A stretch of 64,000 bases of DNA from Desulfurococcales archaeon (GTDB lineage Archaea > Thermoproteota > Thermoprotei_A > Sulfolobales > Desulfurococcaceae): NCBI GenBank assembly GCA_027022365.1, contig JALVYU010000007.1, positions 1 through 64,000 of the forward strand. The letters are read 5' to 3'. The translations under genes and the position numbers were made by a program. Shown one piece after another: positions 12,076 through 22,735 of this stretch. Under the pieces are notes generated by a model that had not been told where the DNA came from, made no database searches, and saw only the letters and a program-made list of their open reading frames with translations. The first letter of the stretch is position 1. Each line of letters opens with the position of its first letter.

Positions 12076-13635
12076 ATGGATGCTATAATCATCGGCGACG
12101 AGAAAATATATAGAGAAACGGTTCCTGGAACAGAGGAAGAAGAATACATCACCGATAAAATTAGGAGAGCCCTTGAGAAATACACGCATGAAGTCATAAC
12201 CGTTAAAACACCCGTCCTCTCATGGATCGAGAAAGAATGCTACCTCGGAATAAATGGCGTAGCGATTAAATGTCACGCGATGCCGTACGTGGGAAAAACA
12301 AGTATTAAAGCACCTATTACTTTCGCGAAATTCTTCCAAAAAGCTATAGTTGTTGAAAACGGGGTTATGGGCAGGATAGTCTTCGTCCCTACACCGAAAG
12401 ATCTCGACAGCATGAAATACATTGTCCTCAAACTCGCACTACTCGGCGCGATCGCGGTAGGCTTCTACGATATACTCGGCGGAAAATACCGTAGAAAAGT
12501 AATTACCGGAGGCTATTACTACAACCCCAATTACGGCTCGCCCCCACCCATACCGGTAATATCAGTGAAGCGCGAGGACACCGAAAAAATAAAGAATTAT
12601 GAAGGAAAGGCCGAGCTAGACATAGATACCATAACAAGATACACAGTTGGTAAAACCATAATAGGAGTCAAACGAGGAGCCAGCGAGAAAACCATTCACG
12701 TAACAGCACACCACGACCACTGGTTTACAGGATACCGGGACGACCTAGCAGGCGTCGAGGCAGTACTGAGACTAGCCAGGAAAATACATCGAGAAAAAAC
12801 AAAGCATAACATACAATACATATTATTCACTGCGGAGGAGTCTGGAGCCCCCAATTATGCGGACTGGTACTGGGGATGGGGAAGCAAATACTTGTTAAAC
12901 ATAATGAAAAACACGGGAGAACACGAAAACATAGTGGCGAACATAAATATTGACTGCATAGATAAAGGCATTCCGTGCTTCTCCGGGAACCCGGTGCTAC
13001 AAACATACGCGGAGCTAGCTGGGGTTAAGACGTGTGGTTATGATGACCCGGACTTCGATAGTTTTCAATATACATTGAACGGAATACCGGCCGCAACACT
13101 CGAAGAACTCGACACCATGCTAGAAATATACCATACAGACCATGATACAAGAACAAGTGCCGACCCGCAAGCCATAGATAGATACGTTGAAGCAGTATAC
13201 AAGATAATTAGTATGCTTGACACTAAGCCTCTAAGCTATGACCCGCTTAGAAAATATGTTCTAAAGAAAATAGAGGCATCGAATCTAGGTGTAGAAACCA
13301 AGAGATTGCTTGGAGTCATAGATGCTTTGGACAATAAAATAGGCGTAGAAAAAGCCGTAAAGACAGTAACATCGGCTCTGACAAACATAATCTATGAGCC
13401 AGGGATAAGCGGTCTATTTCATGCTGACATAATTCCCGAGACAGGGCTATTAGAACACGTTTTCACAGAACTCCACTATCCAGCCAGGATAAGGCTCTAC
13501 ACGTTGGACGGAGTGATTGCGGATAACGTTATCGGTGACAAAGAAGAATTCAAACGTTTTATCCGCGCGCTAGTAGAGGAAAGAATAAATCTTTATCTAG
13601 AAAAACTTGAATCCAAACTATGTATTAGCGTATGA
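12076..13635 (+). CDS. M28-family zinc aminopeptidase-like protein
   Basis: Predicted di-zinc exopeptidase. The M28 ligands can be followed: His and Asp in TAHHDHWFTGYRDDLAG, the catalytic Glu pair in LFTAEESG, Asp in ANINIDCID, and the last His in IYHTDHDT. No signal peptide or membrane anchor is visible, so it probably acts in the cytoplasm on peptides. The frame opens at ATG 12040, but a TATA-like element sits at 12029-12037, so ATG 12076 is the more likely start. The C-terminal about 130 residues after the zinc site are helical and unassigned. prolyl-tRNA synthetase follows after 21 nt and is probably co-transcribed. Confidence 0.83.
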   Translation: MDAIIIGDEKIYRETVPGTEEEEYITDKIRRALEKYTHEVITVKTPVLSWIEKECYLGINGVAIKCHAMPYVGKTSIKAPITFAKFFQKAIVVENGVMGRIVFVPTPKDLDSMKYIVLKLALLGAIAVGFYDILGGKYRRKVITGGYYYNPNYGSPPPIPVISVKREDTEKIKNYEGKAELDIDTITRYTVGKTIIGVKRGASEKTIHVTAHHDHWFTGYRDDLAGVEAVLRLARKIHREKTKHNIQYILFTAEESGAPNYADWYWGWGSKYLLNIMKNTGEHENIVANINIDCIDKGIPCFSGNPVLQTYAELAGVKTCGYDDPDFDSFQYTLNGIPAATLEELDTMLEIYHTDHDTRTSADPQAIDRYVEAVYKIISMLDTKPLSYDPLRKYVLKKIEASNLGVETKRLLGVIDALDNKIGVEKAVKTVTSALTNIIYEPGISGLFHADIIPETGLLEHVFTELHYPARIRLYTLDGVIADNVIGDKEEFKRFIRALVEERINLYLEKLESKLCISV

Positions 13636-13656
13636 GAAAGTCCACGAACCGCCTAG

Positions 13657-15105
13657 GTGAACATTGTGTCCGCTGAAAAATTCCGCCTCGACAAATACGC
13701 TGATTTCCCTAGATGGTACCACACAATACTCAAAGAAGCAAAGATAGTGGACATAAGGTACCCTGTCAAAGGAATGAATGTATGGATGCCTTACGGCCTC
13801 AAAGCCCTGAGGCTGATACAGCGTAAAATGATAGAACTACTCGAATCAACAGGACACGAGGAAGCATATTTCCCAACAATGATTCCCGAATCAGTATTCG
13901 CTAAAGAACGAGAATTCCTCGAGGGATTCGGCGGGGAAACATTTGTCGTCGAAGGCACAATGACGAGGAAGTTCGGGGAAAAACTATACGTTAGACCCAC
14001 GAGCGAAACAGTGATGTACTATATGTGGAACCTCTGGATAAAAGGCCGTAAAGACCTACCGCTCAAAATGTACCAGGTAGTCAACGTGTTCAGATACGAG
14101 ACCAAGATGACACACCCTATACTAAGGGTCAGAGAAATAATGGGTTTCATCGAGGCGCACACCGCACATGCCACGGCCGAAGAGGCAGAACAGCAATTCG
14201 TAGAAGCCGTGAAAATATATAAGGAGTTCTTCGACGATCTCCTAATACCCTACTTCATAGTCAAGACCCCCGAATGGGACACATTCGCGGGCGCTGAATA
14301 CAATTATGACTTCATAACAGTTCTCCCCGACGGGAAAGGATTGGAGCTCGGAAGCGTTATCAATTTAGGTCAGAGATTCGCAAAGGCATTCGACATAAAA
14401 TTCATGGATTCCGACGGCGCATTCAAGTATGTATACCAGACATGTTACGGTATAAGCGAGAGAAGCCTAGGAGCAGTGATAAGCATACATGGGGACGAAA
14501 GAGGTCTGTTCTTCCCTCCGAAATACGCGCCTATACAGGTAATCATAGTCCCTATCATGAAGAAAGAAGAGAAGGAAATACTAGCCTACGCTAGAAAAGT
14601 AGCCGAGCACCTAGCACAAAACGGTATAAGAGTAAAGATAGATGATGACGAAGAACACACGCCGGGATGGAAATACTATTTCTGGGAAATGAAGGGTGTA
14701 CCAACAAGACTAGAAATAGGTAGACGAGAAGCAACAGATAAGACTGTCACAATCGCCCGTAGAGATAAACGGCAGAAAATACAGGTCAAACTAGACGAGC
14801 TATTAGAGAAACTTAGAGAAGTATGGACTAGCATAGAGGAGGAAATGTACAGAAGAGCATTGCATCACTTCGAAAAAATGGTGTATTTTCTAACAGATGA
14901 TAATCTAGACGAGATCGCAGGGAAGAAGGGACTCATCATTGCACCATGGGATGGTAAAAAAGAAACGGCCGAAGAGCTCGAGGAAATAACTGGTAAGGGG
15001 CTCCTCGGAGAAATAATAGAGTCACCGATCAAACTACCTGAACTAAAGAAGAACAAGATATGTCCTGAGCCAAAAATGTATGCACTACTAGGAAACACAT
15101 ACTAG
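13657..15105 (+). CDS. proS: Prolyl-tRNA synthetase
   Basis: Class II aminoacyl-tRNA synthetase that charges tRNA-Pro; eukaryotic/archaeal type, 482 aa and without an editing insertion. Motif 1 region is FRLDKYADFPRWYHTILKEA; motif 2 is FRYETK near residue 147 with RPTSE just before it; motif 3 is around GERGLFFPP-like DERGLFFPP. Anticodon-binding domain follows (PIQVIIVPIMKKEEKE), and then the C-terminal archaeal domain ending near the Tyr terminus. GTG 13657 sits behind a poor ribosome site; the next start-like codon is GTG 13666. Confidence 0.95.
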   Translation: MNIVSAEKFRLDKYADFPRWYHTILKEAKIVDIRYPVKGMNVWMPYGLKALRLIQRKMIELLESTGHEEAYFPTMIPESVFAKEREFLEGFGGETFVVEGTMTRKFGEKLYVRPTSETVMYYMWNLWIKGRKDLPLKMYQVVNVFRYETKMTHPILRVREIMGFIEAHTAHATAEEAEQQFVEAVKIYKEFFDDLLIPYFIVKTPEWDTFAGAEYNYDFITVLPDGKGLELGSVINLGQRFAKAFDIKFMDSDGAFKYVYQTCYGISERSLGAVISIHGDERGLFFPPKYAPIQVIIVPIMKKEEKEILAYARKVAEHLAQNGIRVKIDDDEEHTPGWKYYFWEMKGVPTRLEIGRREATDKTVTIARRDKRQKIQVKLDELLEKLREVWTSIEEEMYRRALHHFEKMVYFLTDDNLDEIAGKKGLIIAPWDGKKETAEELEEITGKGLLGEIIESPIKLPELKKNKICPEPKMYALLGNTY

Positions 15106-15216
15106 CAGGAACAGCTTCTTTGTATTTAACCATATTTTATTGTTTTACATTGCTCGCTTCTAAGGATAAGATTTAAGAACAGGCAAAACACATTTCGTTT
15201 AAACCGAGTGATAGCC

Positions 15217-15459
15217 ATGAGTGATTACATAAACCAGTTAAAAACTCAATTAATGGCGAAGTTGCCGGAGTACAAGATAATGGTAAAAAGTCCCAGTGTC
15301 TTTGCCCTAGTAAAGGACAATAAGATCTACGCCATAATCAAAGACCAGGGAGACTACGTAATAGTAACCATTGCCGGCAAAGACTACAAGTACGACAAAT
15401 GGTACACAAAACCGGAGCATCTAACAACAGTTCTCGTCAACTATCTGAAGAGTAAGTAA
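15217..15459 (+). CDS. Small conserved-looking hypothetical protein
   Basis: About 80 aa, one N-terminal helix (SDYINQLKTQLMAKLPEYK) and then four or five strands (FALVKDNKIYAIIKD, YVIVTIAGKDYKY) and a final helix. Soluble and Lys-rich. ATG 15217 is chosen with a GAGTGAT element just upstream, and a TATA-like gatttaag (about 15169) gives its own promoter. No family recognised. Confidence 0.62.
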   Translation: MSDYINQLKTQLMAKLPEYKIMVKSPSVFALVKDNKIYAIIKDQGDYVIVTIAGKDYKYDKWYTKPEHLTTVLVNYLKSK

Positions 15460-15513
15460 ATATAGATACAAAATAAAGATGGTAGCGCATATTCTGTTTT
15501 TTATATGTGCTAG

Positions 15514-16197
15514 TCAGCAGTATCCGAGTCGCGTAATCCTAAGAACTGAGTTATAAGGACCCAGTACTTCTCTTAGCCCATCTATACATATCCTTCGAGA
15601 GAAAAACGGAGCATCCACTACAAGGGTCTCGGCTTCTCCTCCTTCAAATGCAGGGTTAAACCCGTATTTTTCAGCTAATTCAATGACTTTATTAACTGTC
15701 TCGTGGTCTCCAATAATCCTTCCCAGGAAGCTATGGGGTAAGCCGTAGGATGATATACTTATTATCATGTATTTTATCCCGGCATCAACGAGTTCATGCA
15801 TGTACCTCTTCTGATCAATTCTCCATAAGGGCGTATACGATTTTAATCCCAATTCCTCGGCGATCATTGAGAAACGCATACGCTGATAATCGCTAAGCAA
15901 AGCCCCTGCAGCGACGCCGCCAATACCGTAACGATCTATTGCCCGTGTCAACGCTCTCCTCAAACCATCTAGCTCTTGCTCAGGCTTAGAGACGCGTTCA
16001 ACGATCAATGGTATTCCGGCAGACTCGGCTTGTAGGCGTAGGATATCCTCTACGGGCTTGTGGTAAAGCATAGAGTCCTCATATTCGGGAACTATTGATA
16101 TAAGACACTCTACCCTAAACCCCTGCAGTAACATCCAGTAAAGGGTGAAACTGCTGTCTTTTCCACCTGTGAAAAGCACGCCGACACTAATGCTCAT
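15514..16197 (-). CDS. dph6: Diphthine--ammonia ligase family protein
   Basis: N-type ATP pyrophosphatase that catalyses the last amidation step of diphthamide on elongation factor 2. The PP-loop reads FTGGKDSS (residues 9-16, usually SGGKDS). The family-typical end EGGEAETLVVDAPFF is present, as are the internal GAL/SDYQR motif and the substrate-side string LWRIDQKRYMHEL. 227 aa is normal for archaeal Dph6. It is divergent from the next gene across a 65-bp promoter region. Confidence 0.9.
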   Translation of the reverse strand: MSISVGVLFTGGKDSSFTLYWMLLQGFRVECLISIVPEYEDSMLYHKPVEDILRLQAESAGIPLIVERVSKPEQELDGLRRALTRAIDRYGIGGVAAGALLSDYQRMRFSMIAEELGLKSYTPLWRIDQKRYMHELVDAGIKYMIISISSYGLPHSFLGRIIGDHETVNKVIELAEKYGFNPAFEGGEAETLVVDAPFFSRRICIDGLREVLGPYNSVLRITRLGYC

Positions 16198-16262
16198 GGC
16201 TTTTATCTACCTTCCAACCTATAAACCAGGTAGAACCAGAATTAAAGAATAGTGATGTATTT

Positions 16263-16991
16263 ATGCCTGGCAGTATCAGGGTTAGGATAATTATTGATAG
16301 CAGGCAGGGCAGGAGAAGTGATCTACATAGTGTTCATGGGCTCTCACTCTTCATTGAAGCCTATGATAGATACATATTATTTGACTTGGGGCCTGCGGAC
16401 AAGTATCTGATCGAGAACTCTGAGAGGCTGGGCATACCACTCGATCTCCTCGATACCGCCGTAATATCTCATAGCCACAGCAGTCATGCAGGCGCACTAG
16501 GGGGTCTTGGCTGGGCTTCTCCTTACTTGGACACGTATATACCGTATGATACAATGCAGCACCTAGGCGTTATTGCGAAGAAGAATGGGCTGAGACCAAT
16601 AGAGGTTCTCGACTGGAAAGAGCTATGGCCGTACATATACATCACGCCACCAATATATGGTCCTCCGTGGGAGCATTTCCTCATAATAAGAACCAATAAA
16701 GGGCTCCTCGTGTTCTCCGGATGCACTCATCCAGGGATAGATAAAGTCGTCTCGACACTAAAAGAGAAATTTTCGGAGCAAACCAAACTCTATGGATGGA
16801 TAGGCGGATTTCATCTAAGCAATGCACCGCGTAGCGTGGTCGCTGAAACAGTTGATAAACTTGAGGCGCTTGGACTAGAGCTAGTTGTACCTCTACATTG
16901 CTCGGGCAGGGCGATGAGCGAGTTATTATCTTCCACCAGTATAAGAGTTATAGAGGCCGGGGTTGGAGACACGGTAGATATACCGATATAG
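16263..16991 (+). CDS. Metallo-beta-lactamase-fold protein
   Basis: 242 aa MBL-fold protein of the branch related to dihydropterin/ribofuranosyl-aminobenzene phosphate synthase-like proteins. Conserved landmarks: FDLGP, the metal motif SHSHSSHAG (residues about 69-77, where the family usually has HxHxDH), SGCTHPGID and GGFHL. The Asp that normally completes the second metal site is Ser here. Its substrate is unknown. It is followed 14 nt later by the aldolase gene and is probably co-transcribed with it. Confidence 0.8.
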   Translation: MPGSIRVRIIIDSRQGRRSDLHSVHGLSLFIEAYDRYILFDLGPADKYLIENSERLGIPLDLLDTAVISHSHSSHAGALGGLGWASPYLDTYIPYDTMQHLGVIAKKNGLRPIEVLDWKELWPYIYITPPIYGPPWEHFLIIRTNKGLLVFSGCTHPGIDKVVSTLKEKFSEQTKLYGWIGGFHLSNAPRSVVAETVDKLEALGLELVVPLHCSGRAMSELLSSTSIRVIEAGVGDTVDIPI

Positions 16992-17005
16992 CATGGTGTG
17001 CGGCT

Positions 17006-17590
17006 ATGGAGTACCTAGAAGAAAGAAAGGCAATTGTAGATGTCATGAGAACACTTGTCATGCTCGGTCTCACTAATCCCAAGGGTGGGAACGCAAGTAT
17101 CCGTGTAGGTAATACTGTCTTATTAACGCCCTCGGCTATCCCTAAGCATAAATTGAAACCAGAGGATATTGTCGTATATGATATGCTTACCGGAAAATAT
17201 ACTGGAAAACATCGAGCGTCTATTGAATGTAACGCTCACTTAATGATATATAAAAGTATTAACGAAGCAAGAGCCGTGCTTCACGCCCATACACCGATCT
17301 CATTAGCACTGGTCGATGCAGGCATTGATCTTAATCAAGAGAAGATCGTGGAAACCGAATACAGTATAGGCCGGGTATGTGTTACAGAGGAGGCACCACC
17401 TGGATCACTGGAGCTCGCCGTAAAAGTGGCCCAAGCAGCAAAGAACTGTAGAACTATAATAGTGCCTAGACATGGTGTGTTTGTGTGGGCGAGCAACATA
17501 TATGATGCACTGGACACGATCATATCGCTAGAATCTACTGCAAAATACTATGTTGTTAAAAGGCTTGCCCTGAAAAACCTCTTGGGCTAG
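17006..17590 (+). CDS. Class II aldolase/adducin-family protein
   Basis: 194 aa zinc-dependent aldolase of the fuculose-phosphate aldolase type. Phosphate-site pattern [10 protein letters not shown], catalytic Glu in SIECNAHLM, zinc ligands HAH (in VLHAHTPIS) and the third His in RHGVFVW. Small archaeal members often serve as general aldolases in pentose or fuculose metabolism; the substrate here is not fixed. ATG 17006 is the start; upstream codons lie inside the MBL gene. It ends 4 nt inside atpB, which runs the other way. Confidence 0.85.
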   Translation: MEYLEERKAIVDVMRTLVMLGLTNPKGGNASIRVGNTVLLTPSAIPKHKLKPEDIVVYDMLTGKYTGKHRASIECNAHLMIYKSINEARAVLHAHTPISLALVDAGIDLNQEKIVETEYSIGRVCVTEEAPPGSLELAVKVAQAAKNCRTIIVPRHGVFVWASNIYDALDTIISLESTAKYYVVKRLALKNLLG

Positions 17591-18993
17591 CTCTTCTTTT
17601 TCCTGTATTTAGGATGATACTTCTTAATGTGTTCTTCCTTCACATGTTTCAGCTCGTCCTCGGGTAGTATCGCGAGAAGTTCCCAGCCCAGATCAAGTGT
17701 CTCCTCGATTGTGCGGCGCTCGTATTCTCCCTGGCCTATGAATTCTTTCTCGAACCTGTCAGCGAACTCCAGATACTTCTTGTCACGTGGTGATAGGGCT
17801 TCAGTACCAACGACTACCGCTAGTTCTCTCAGCTTAACGCCTTCGGCGTAGGCGCTGTACAGCTGCATAAATACTCCTCTATGGTCTTCCCTCGTCTTTC
17901 CTTCGCCTATACCGTCCTTCATAAGACGTGAAAGGCTCATCAATATATCGAAAGGCGGATAGATACCCTTCAACCACAGCTGTCTAGATAACACTAGCTG
18001 GCCCTCCGTGATATAGCCTGTAAGGTCTGGTATGGGGTGTGTGATGTCGTCGTCGGGCATTGTCAGTATAGGCATTTGTGTAACACTGCCCTTCTTCCCG
18101 GCCACCCTACCGGCTCTCTCATAAATCGTTGCTAGGTCGGTGTACATGTATCCCGGATAGCCTCTCCTGCTCGGCACCTCTTCTCTCGCTGCGCTGAGCT
18201 CTCTGAGTGCTTCACAATAGTTGGTCATGTCTGTCAGTATTGCCAGTACATGCATATCGTGATTCCACGCCAAGTACTCGGCTGCTGTGAGAGCGACGCG
18301 GGGCACCGCTATTCTCTCGATCACAGGCGAGTCCGCCGTGTTAATGAACGCTACGGTGTTCTCTAGTGCACCGTAGCGTTTGAAGTTCTCGATAAAGAAC
18401 ATTGCATCGTCATAGCTAACGCCTATAGCTGCAAACACTATTGCGAACTTCTCTTCCTTGCCACGAACCCTTGCCTGCCTCACGATCTGAGCCGCTATCC
18501 TGTTGTGGGGCAGGCCCGAGCCGCTGAATATGGGTAGTTTCTGGCCTCTGACTAGGCTGTTCAGCCCATCAATAGCCGAGATCCCTGTCTCGATGAACTC
18601 GCTTGGCGGGAGCCTTGAGGCAGGGTTGAGGGGTGAGCCATTAATATCTTGGTAGTCCTCGGGCACAATTGGGGGGCCGCCATCGATCGGTCTTCCTAAT
18701 CCATCAAATATTCTTCCAAGCATGTCTATACCTACTGGTAGTTTGAGTGCTTCTCCTCGGTATCTTATCCTTGAATAGTGCATGTCTACCTCGCTTACAC
18801 CGCCGAAAACCTGGATTACAACCGCGTCTTTCCCGACATCTATTACTTGTCCGAGCCTTGTATCACCGGTTCCTAGCAGTACTTCGACTACTTCTCCGTA
18901 GCTAACGCCTTTCATGGGCTCCGCTATTATTAGGCTTCCCTGAGCCTTATAGAGGCCTGGGGATTCCCTGATAGCTAGGGATGGGCTAGGCAT
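17587..18993 (-). CDS. atpB: A-type ATP synthase subunit B
   Basis: Non-catalytic nucleotide-binding subunit that alternates with subunit A in the A3B3 head. Typical archaeal strings are present: [15 protein letters not shown] in place of a P-loop, [13 protein letters not shown]-like [14 protein letters not shown], and [21 protein letters not shown] 18993 is chosen: GGAGGTG lies 7 nt upstream and the codon overlaps the atpA stop (ATGCCTAG). Last gene of the operon. Confidence 0.97.
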   Translation of the reverse strand: MPSPSLAIRESPGLYKAQGSLIIAEPMKGVSYGEVVEVLLGTGDTRLGQVIDVGKDAVVIQVFGGVSEVDMHYSRIRYRGEALKLPVGIDMLGRIFDGLGRPIDGGPPIVPEDYQDINGSPLNPASRLPPSEFIETGISAIDGLNSLVRGQKLPIFSGSGLPHNRIAAQIVRQARVRGKEEKFAIVFAAIGVSYDDAMFFIENFKRYGALENTVAFINTADSPVIERIAVPRVALTAAEYLAWNHDMHVLAILTDMTNYCEALRELSAAREEVPSRRGYPGYMYTDLATIYERAGRVAGKKGSVTQMPILTMPDDDITHPIPDLTGYITEGQLVLSRQLWLKGIYPPFDILMSLSRLMKDGIGEGKTREDHRGVFMQLYSAYAEGVKLRELAVVVGTEALSPRDKKYLEFADRFEKEFIGQGEYERRTIEETLDLGWELLAILPEDELKHVKEEHIKKYHPKYRKKKS

Positions 18994-20752
18994 ATACGTG
19001 CACCTCCTCAATTAGCTTGGAGTACTCGTCGCGTATGAACTTGTATAGTTCTTCAAAGTAGGGCTCAAAGCCCTTGTTGGGGATCTCTTTCATTCTAGCT
19101 ATTCTTGCCCTTGACTTCATCTCTCTGATCTTCTCCACTGTTACGCCTCTCTGTATGGCCTCTAATCCTAGGTCGTAGAACAACAATATAGCCCTCATCA
19201 TCATAGAGGCTTTCCTCGGCGGGCAATACGTGTCGATCTCGTGGAAAGCGTTCTGCTGTAAGAAGTCCTCCCTGATCATACGTGCTACTTCAAGGACTAA
19301 CTTGTCTTCCTCGGGCAGAGCCTCAGCACCCACTAGCCTAACAAGTTCTTCTAGCTCGGCTTCTTTCTGTAGAATCGCTAACGCCTTTTCCCTGAGGCTT
19401 CTCCACTCAGGATCAATATTCTTGTGCCACCAGCTGGTTACATTGTCGACGTAGAGGCTATAGCTTGTCAGCCAATTAATTGCTGGGTAGTGTCTCCTAT
19501 AAGCCAAGTTGACGTCGAGAGCATATAACGCTCTAACTATTCTGAGCGTAGATTGTGTTACTGGCTCGCTGAAGTCGGCGCCGGGGGGCGATACAGCACC
19601 AATAATCGTCAGGCTTCCCCTACGTTCGGGTTTGCCGAGGGTGACAACGTGACCGCTGCGCTCATAGAAGCTGGCAAGCCTTGAACCCAGGTAGGCTGGG
19701 TACCCCTCCTCGCCGGGCAGCTCCTCGAGGCGACCGCTGATCTCTCTCATCGCCTCAGCCCATCTGCTTGTAGAGTCTGCAACCATTAGTATGTGGTATC
19801 CCATGTCTCTGAAGTACTCGCCTATTGTCGCCCCCAGGAATATGCTTGTCTCTCTAGCTGCTACAGGCATGTTGCTGGTGTTAGCAATGAACACGCTTCT
19901 TTCCACTAGCGGTTTACCCGTCCTTGGATCTACTAGTTTGCGGAAGCTATGCAAAGCATCCGCCATCTCGTTACCGCGTTCTCCGCATCCGACATATATG
20001 GCTATGTCTACGTGGCTCCACTTCGTGAGCTGTTGGAGGGTAACGGTTTTACCTGTACCGAAGCCTCCCGGTATAGCGGCCTTTCCTCCTTTGGCGAGCG
20101 GGAAGAAGAAGTCGATGACTCTCTGCCCCGTTATGAGCGGCTCAGTGGGTTCAAGCTTCTCTTTGTACGGTCTTGGCTTCCTTACTGGCCATTTCTGAAG
20201 CATAACTAATTCTTTTCCATCGATGCGCGCAATGGGATCAGTTATTGTATAGTCGCCCTCCGGCACGATATCCTCGATCACTCCGTGAACGTTCGGGGGT
20301 GCCATGATATAGTGTTTCACAGTCTCTGTTTCCTGCACATAACCTATGTAATCATTAGGTTCTATCTTGTCCCCTTTTCTCACAAGGGGTATGAAATGCC
20401 ACTTCTTGTCTCTTGGAAGCGGAGCGGCCTTAACACCTTTTTTTATAAAGAACCCGACGAGCTCCTCAAGGATAGGGAGGGGCCTCTGTATACCATCATA
20501 GATAGAACCTATGAGGCCCGGACCCAGCTCAGCAGCGAGAGGATATCCGGTGCCAACTACGTTATCTCCTACCCTAAGGCCGGTCGTATCCTCGTACACC
20601 TGGATGATAGCCTTATCTCCTTCAACACCAATAATTTCTCCGATCAGTCTCTCAGGACCTACTTCCACTACTTCGTATACCTTTGACCCCCTCATATTCT
20701 CAGCGATCACAAGGGGGCCTGAAACCCTGTATACACGTCCTCTTACAACCAT
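18986..20752 (-). CDS. atpA: A-type ATP synthase catalytic subunit A
   Basis: Catalytic subunit, about 588 aa and without an intein. The P-loop reads [10 protein letters not shown] instead of the commoner GPFGSGKTVT. The archaeal non-homologous region near residues 110-190 is present, as are the catalytic strings [28 protein letters not shown], and the [16 protein letters not shown] segment. GGAGTGAT is 5 nt before ATG 20752, which is better than TTG 20758. Confidence 0.97.
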   Translation of the reverse strand: MVVRGRVYRVSGPLVIAENMRGSKVYEVVEVGPERLIGEIIGVEGDKAIIQVYEDTTGLRVGDNVVGTGYPLAAELGPGLIGSIYDGIQRPLPILEELVGFFIKKGVKAAPLPRDKKWHFIPLVRKGDKIEPNDYIGYVQETETVKHYIMAPPNVHGVIEDIVPEGDYTITDPIARIDGKELVMLQKWPVRKPRPYKEKLEPTEPLITGQRVIDFFFPLAKGGKAAIPGGFGTGKTVTLQQLTKWSHVDIAIYVGCGERGNEMADALHSFRKLVDPRTGKPLVERSVFIANTSNMPVAARETSIFLGATIGEYFRDMGYHILMVADSTSRWAEAMREISGRLEELPGEEGYPAYLGSRLASFYERSGHVVTLGKPERRGSLTIIGAVSPPGADFSEPVTQSTLRIVRALYALDVNLAYRRHYPAINWLTSYSLYVDNVTSWWHKNIDPEWRSLREKALAILQKEAELEELVRLVGAEALPEEDKLVLEVARMIREDFLQQNAFHEIDTYCPPRKASMMMRAILLFYDLGLEAIQRGVTVEKIREMKSRARIARMKEIPNKGFEPYFEELYKFIRDEYSKLIEEVHVYA

Positions 20753-20816
20753 ACGCAATCACTCCTTAAACATGTGTGTAAGCATTATGTAGCGGGAGAT
20801 TCAGCCCCTGTAAAAA

Positions 20817-21149
20817 CTATATGGATATTTTTAAGCCTATGTATTTTCTTATCATTTCCTCATAGTACTTCTTAGGATCTATCTCGGCTAGTACCTTGGG
20901 TGTTTCCACAGTTATGAACAAGACATCATTGTATCTCTCTTTTAGCTGCTCAAATACATTGTGACATTTCTCATCAGCTGTCCGCGACAATATTACAACG
21001 CCATATTCTCCGTGGTTTTTCGATACGAGCTCCTCTATTTCTCCGCATTTCCCTGTGAATTCGAGGTAATCGGTGCCGGCCGCAGCACCGATCAGGCAGA
21101 GGAAAGGATCACCTATTACAAGCACTTTTCTTTCTCTCGGCGTCGTCAT
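20817..21149 (-). CDS. atpF: A-type ATP synthase subunit F
   Basis: About 110 aa central-stalk subunit with a Rossmann-like N-terminus (VLVIGDPFLCLIGAAAG) and the usual strand-helix core (GVVILSRTADEKC, DVLFITVETP). The start ATG 21149 overlaps the atpC stop as ATGA, which implies coupled translation. Confidence 0.9.
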   Translation of the reverse strand: MTTPRERKVLVIGDPFLCLIGAAAGTDYLEFTGKCGEIEELVSKNHGEYGVVILSRTADEKCHNVFEQLKERYNDVLFITVETPKVLAEIDPKKYYEEMIRKYIGLKISI

Positions 21150-22120
21150 AGCAGCCACCATTCATCAATGATTTCTTTAAGTTCCGATACGAGAGTACCT
21201 GCTTCTATTGAGGCAAGCACCGCTCGTACCAGCATAGACTCGCCCACGAATAGGACGTATGTTTTAGCAATAGCTTCTTGGAGACCCGCGGCGGTTGTTT
21301 TTGATGCAATGTTCGAAACATATAGGGTTACCGCGAGATCGTATGGAATCATTGATCTGTCGAGTCTCTTCATATCGTTCAGTATCTCTGCAAAACCGCT
21401 TATGATAGGATTCGATGATCTAATCATAGTTATGAGATTATCGATGTCCTTAGTTGCCGAGCAAGCATTTGTGAACTCATCTCTTGTGACTACGTAGAGG
21501 GATGGCAGGGTCTCCGGCGTTCTCTCCAATATACTACAAGTCTTAAGTAGCAAGAGATCATGATATAACCCGTATAGCGTACGCACCAACTTATTCTGTA
21601 TATCTGTTTTTATCAGCGAGAAACCATATGGTATTGCGGAGTATCCGCCACCAGTTTTATCTGCAATCATTGATGCATAAGAGTGTAGTTCTTGCGGGAG
21701 ATTCTCAATGAATTCATTTATGTCTCTTACTTGCTCAATATCAAGAGCTGATGTTTTTCCCACAGGATATATAGGCTCCGGTTTCAGCCCCTTCATCACG
21801 TAACCGATCATGACGGCGATGTTGATTATGTCGAATAACTCGTTGAAAGCATCAATAATGGAGGAATTCTTTTCACTAATTTTCCTCAACAATGCTATAC
21901 GATCATTGTTAAGAATGCTTATTTCTCTGGAGAGTTTCCGGAGCTCTTTTTTCCCTGTTTTAATTGATTCGTAAAGCCTTAGTCCTATAGGCTTATTACC
22001 TATGATCTTGACTGCATCGCTCACTGTCTTTTGGGAAAGCATTTCATCTAGTTCTTTTCTCGTGGCAATCGTGCTGAGCATGTTTTTGATCCGTGAGTAC
22101 TGGTAATAGTTGTCGTGCAA
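21146..22120 (-). CDS. atpC: A-type ATP synthase subunit C
   Basis: 324 aa, all-helical subunit that sockets the central stalk on the K ring (homologous to yeast subunit d). Family features: the YYQYSRIKNM N-terminus and long helices rich in Leu/Ile with internal pseudo-repeats. TTG 22120 is the likely start, 9 nt after the atpE stop. Sequence is divergent, and the call rests partly on operon position. Confidence 0.9.
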   Translation of the reverse strand: MHDNYYQYSRIKNMLSTIATRKELDEMLSQKTVSDAVKIIGNKPIGLRLYESIKTGKKELRKLSREISILNNDRIALLRKISEKNSSIIDAFNELFDIINIAVMIGYVMKGLKPEPIYPVGKTSALDIEQVRDINEFIENLPQELHSYASMIADKTGGGYSAIPYGFSLIKTDIQNKLVRTLYGLYHDLLLLKTCSILERTPETLPSLYVVTRDEFTNACSATKDIDNLITMIRSSNPIISGFAEILNDMKRLDRSMIPYDLAVTLYVSNIASKTTAAGLQEAIAKTYVLFVGESMLVRAVLASIEAGTLVSELKEIIDEWWLL

Positions 22121-22129
22121 GCTTATGCA

Positions 22130-22723
22130 TCAACCCCATAGGATCCTTGCAATAACTGGTACCAATGTTGTCTTGGCTCGTTCGAGCCTAACATCGTAGG
22201 AATTATTGACTACCTTACCATCTTTTGTCTCAACTATTACTCCGCCCAAGATACTGTTATTTATGAGTATATCGGCTTTGAGATTCTGAGAACGAGCAAC
22301 TCTATTGGCTATATCGAGATCTTTCTCATTAACAATGATCTTTGCGATCTCGTTGGGCTCGATATACTCGTAGGTTTCCTTCAACAGTTTCTCTATTGAC
22401 TGGTATATGTCGAAGCCTTTGCGCTCATTAATAACTTCTCTCGCCTTATTGAAAACCTCTTCAATTAATTCATATTTGGCCTTGCTCACAATGATTCTTG
22501 CCTGTCTCCTTGCATCAGAAAGCACTATGTGTGCCTGAATCCTGGCGTTTTGGATAATCTTTTCTCTCTCACGCCTCACTCTCTCTTGGAATTTCCTTTC
22601 AGCCTCTCTTATTATTTCATTAGCCTTCTTTTTCGCTTCACTGATAATTCTCTCTGCCTCCTTCCTCGCATCCTCAATGATCTTGTTTCTAAGCTCGTCA
22701 AGCCCTGTAGTCTCTATGGCCAC
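22130..22723 (-). CDS. atpE: A-type ATP synthase subunit E
   Basis: 197 aa peripheral-stalk subunit. Long N-terminal charged coiled coil (residues about 10-90, alternating Ala/Glu/Lys/Arg) pairs with subunit H; the globular C-terminus has GGVIVETKDGKVVNN and a VRLERAKTTL string as in known E subunits. GTG 22723 follows a GAGGTG site. Confidence 0.93.
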   Translation of the reverse strand: MAIETTGLDELRNKIIEDARKEAERIISEAKKKANEIIREAERKFQERVRREREKIIQNARIQAHIVLSDARRQARIIVSKAKYELIEEVFNKAREVINERKGFDIYQSIEKLLKETYEYIEPNEIAKIIVNEKDLDIANRVARSQNLKADILINNSILGGVIVETKDGKVVNNSYDVRLERAKTTLVPVIARILWG

Positions 22724-22735
22724 TATGGGGGCACC

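Noticed and set aside
19791-20686. Plus-strand frames opposite atpA
   Set aside because: Antisense to the conserved catalytic subunit; no independent coding evidence.
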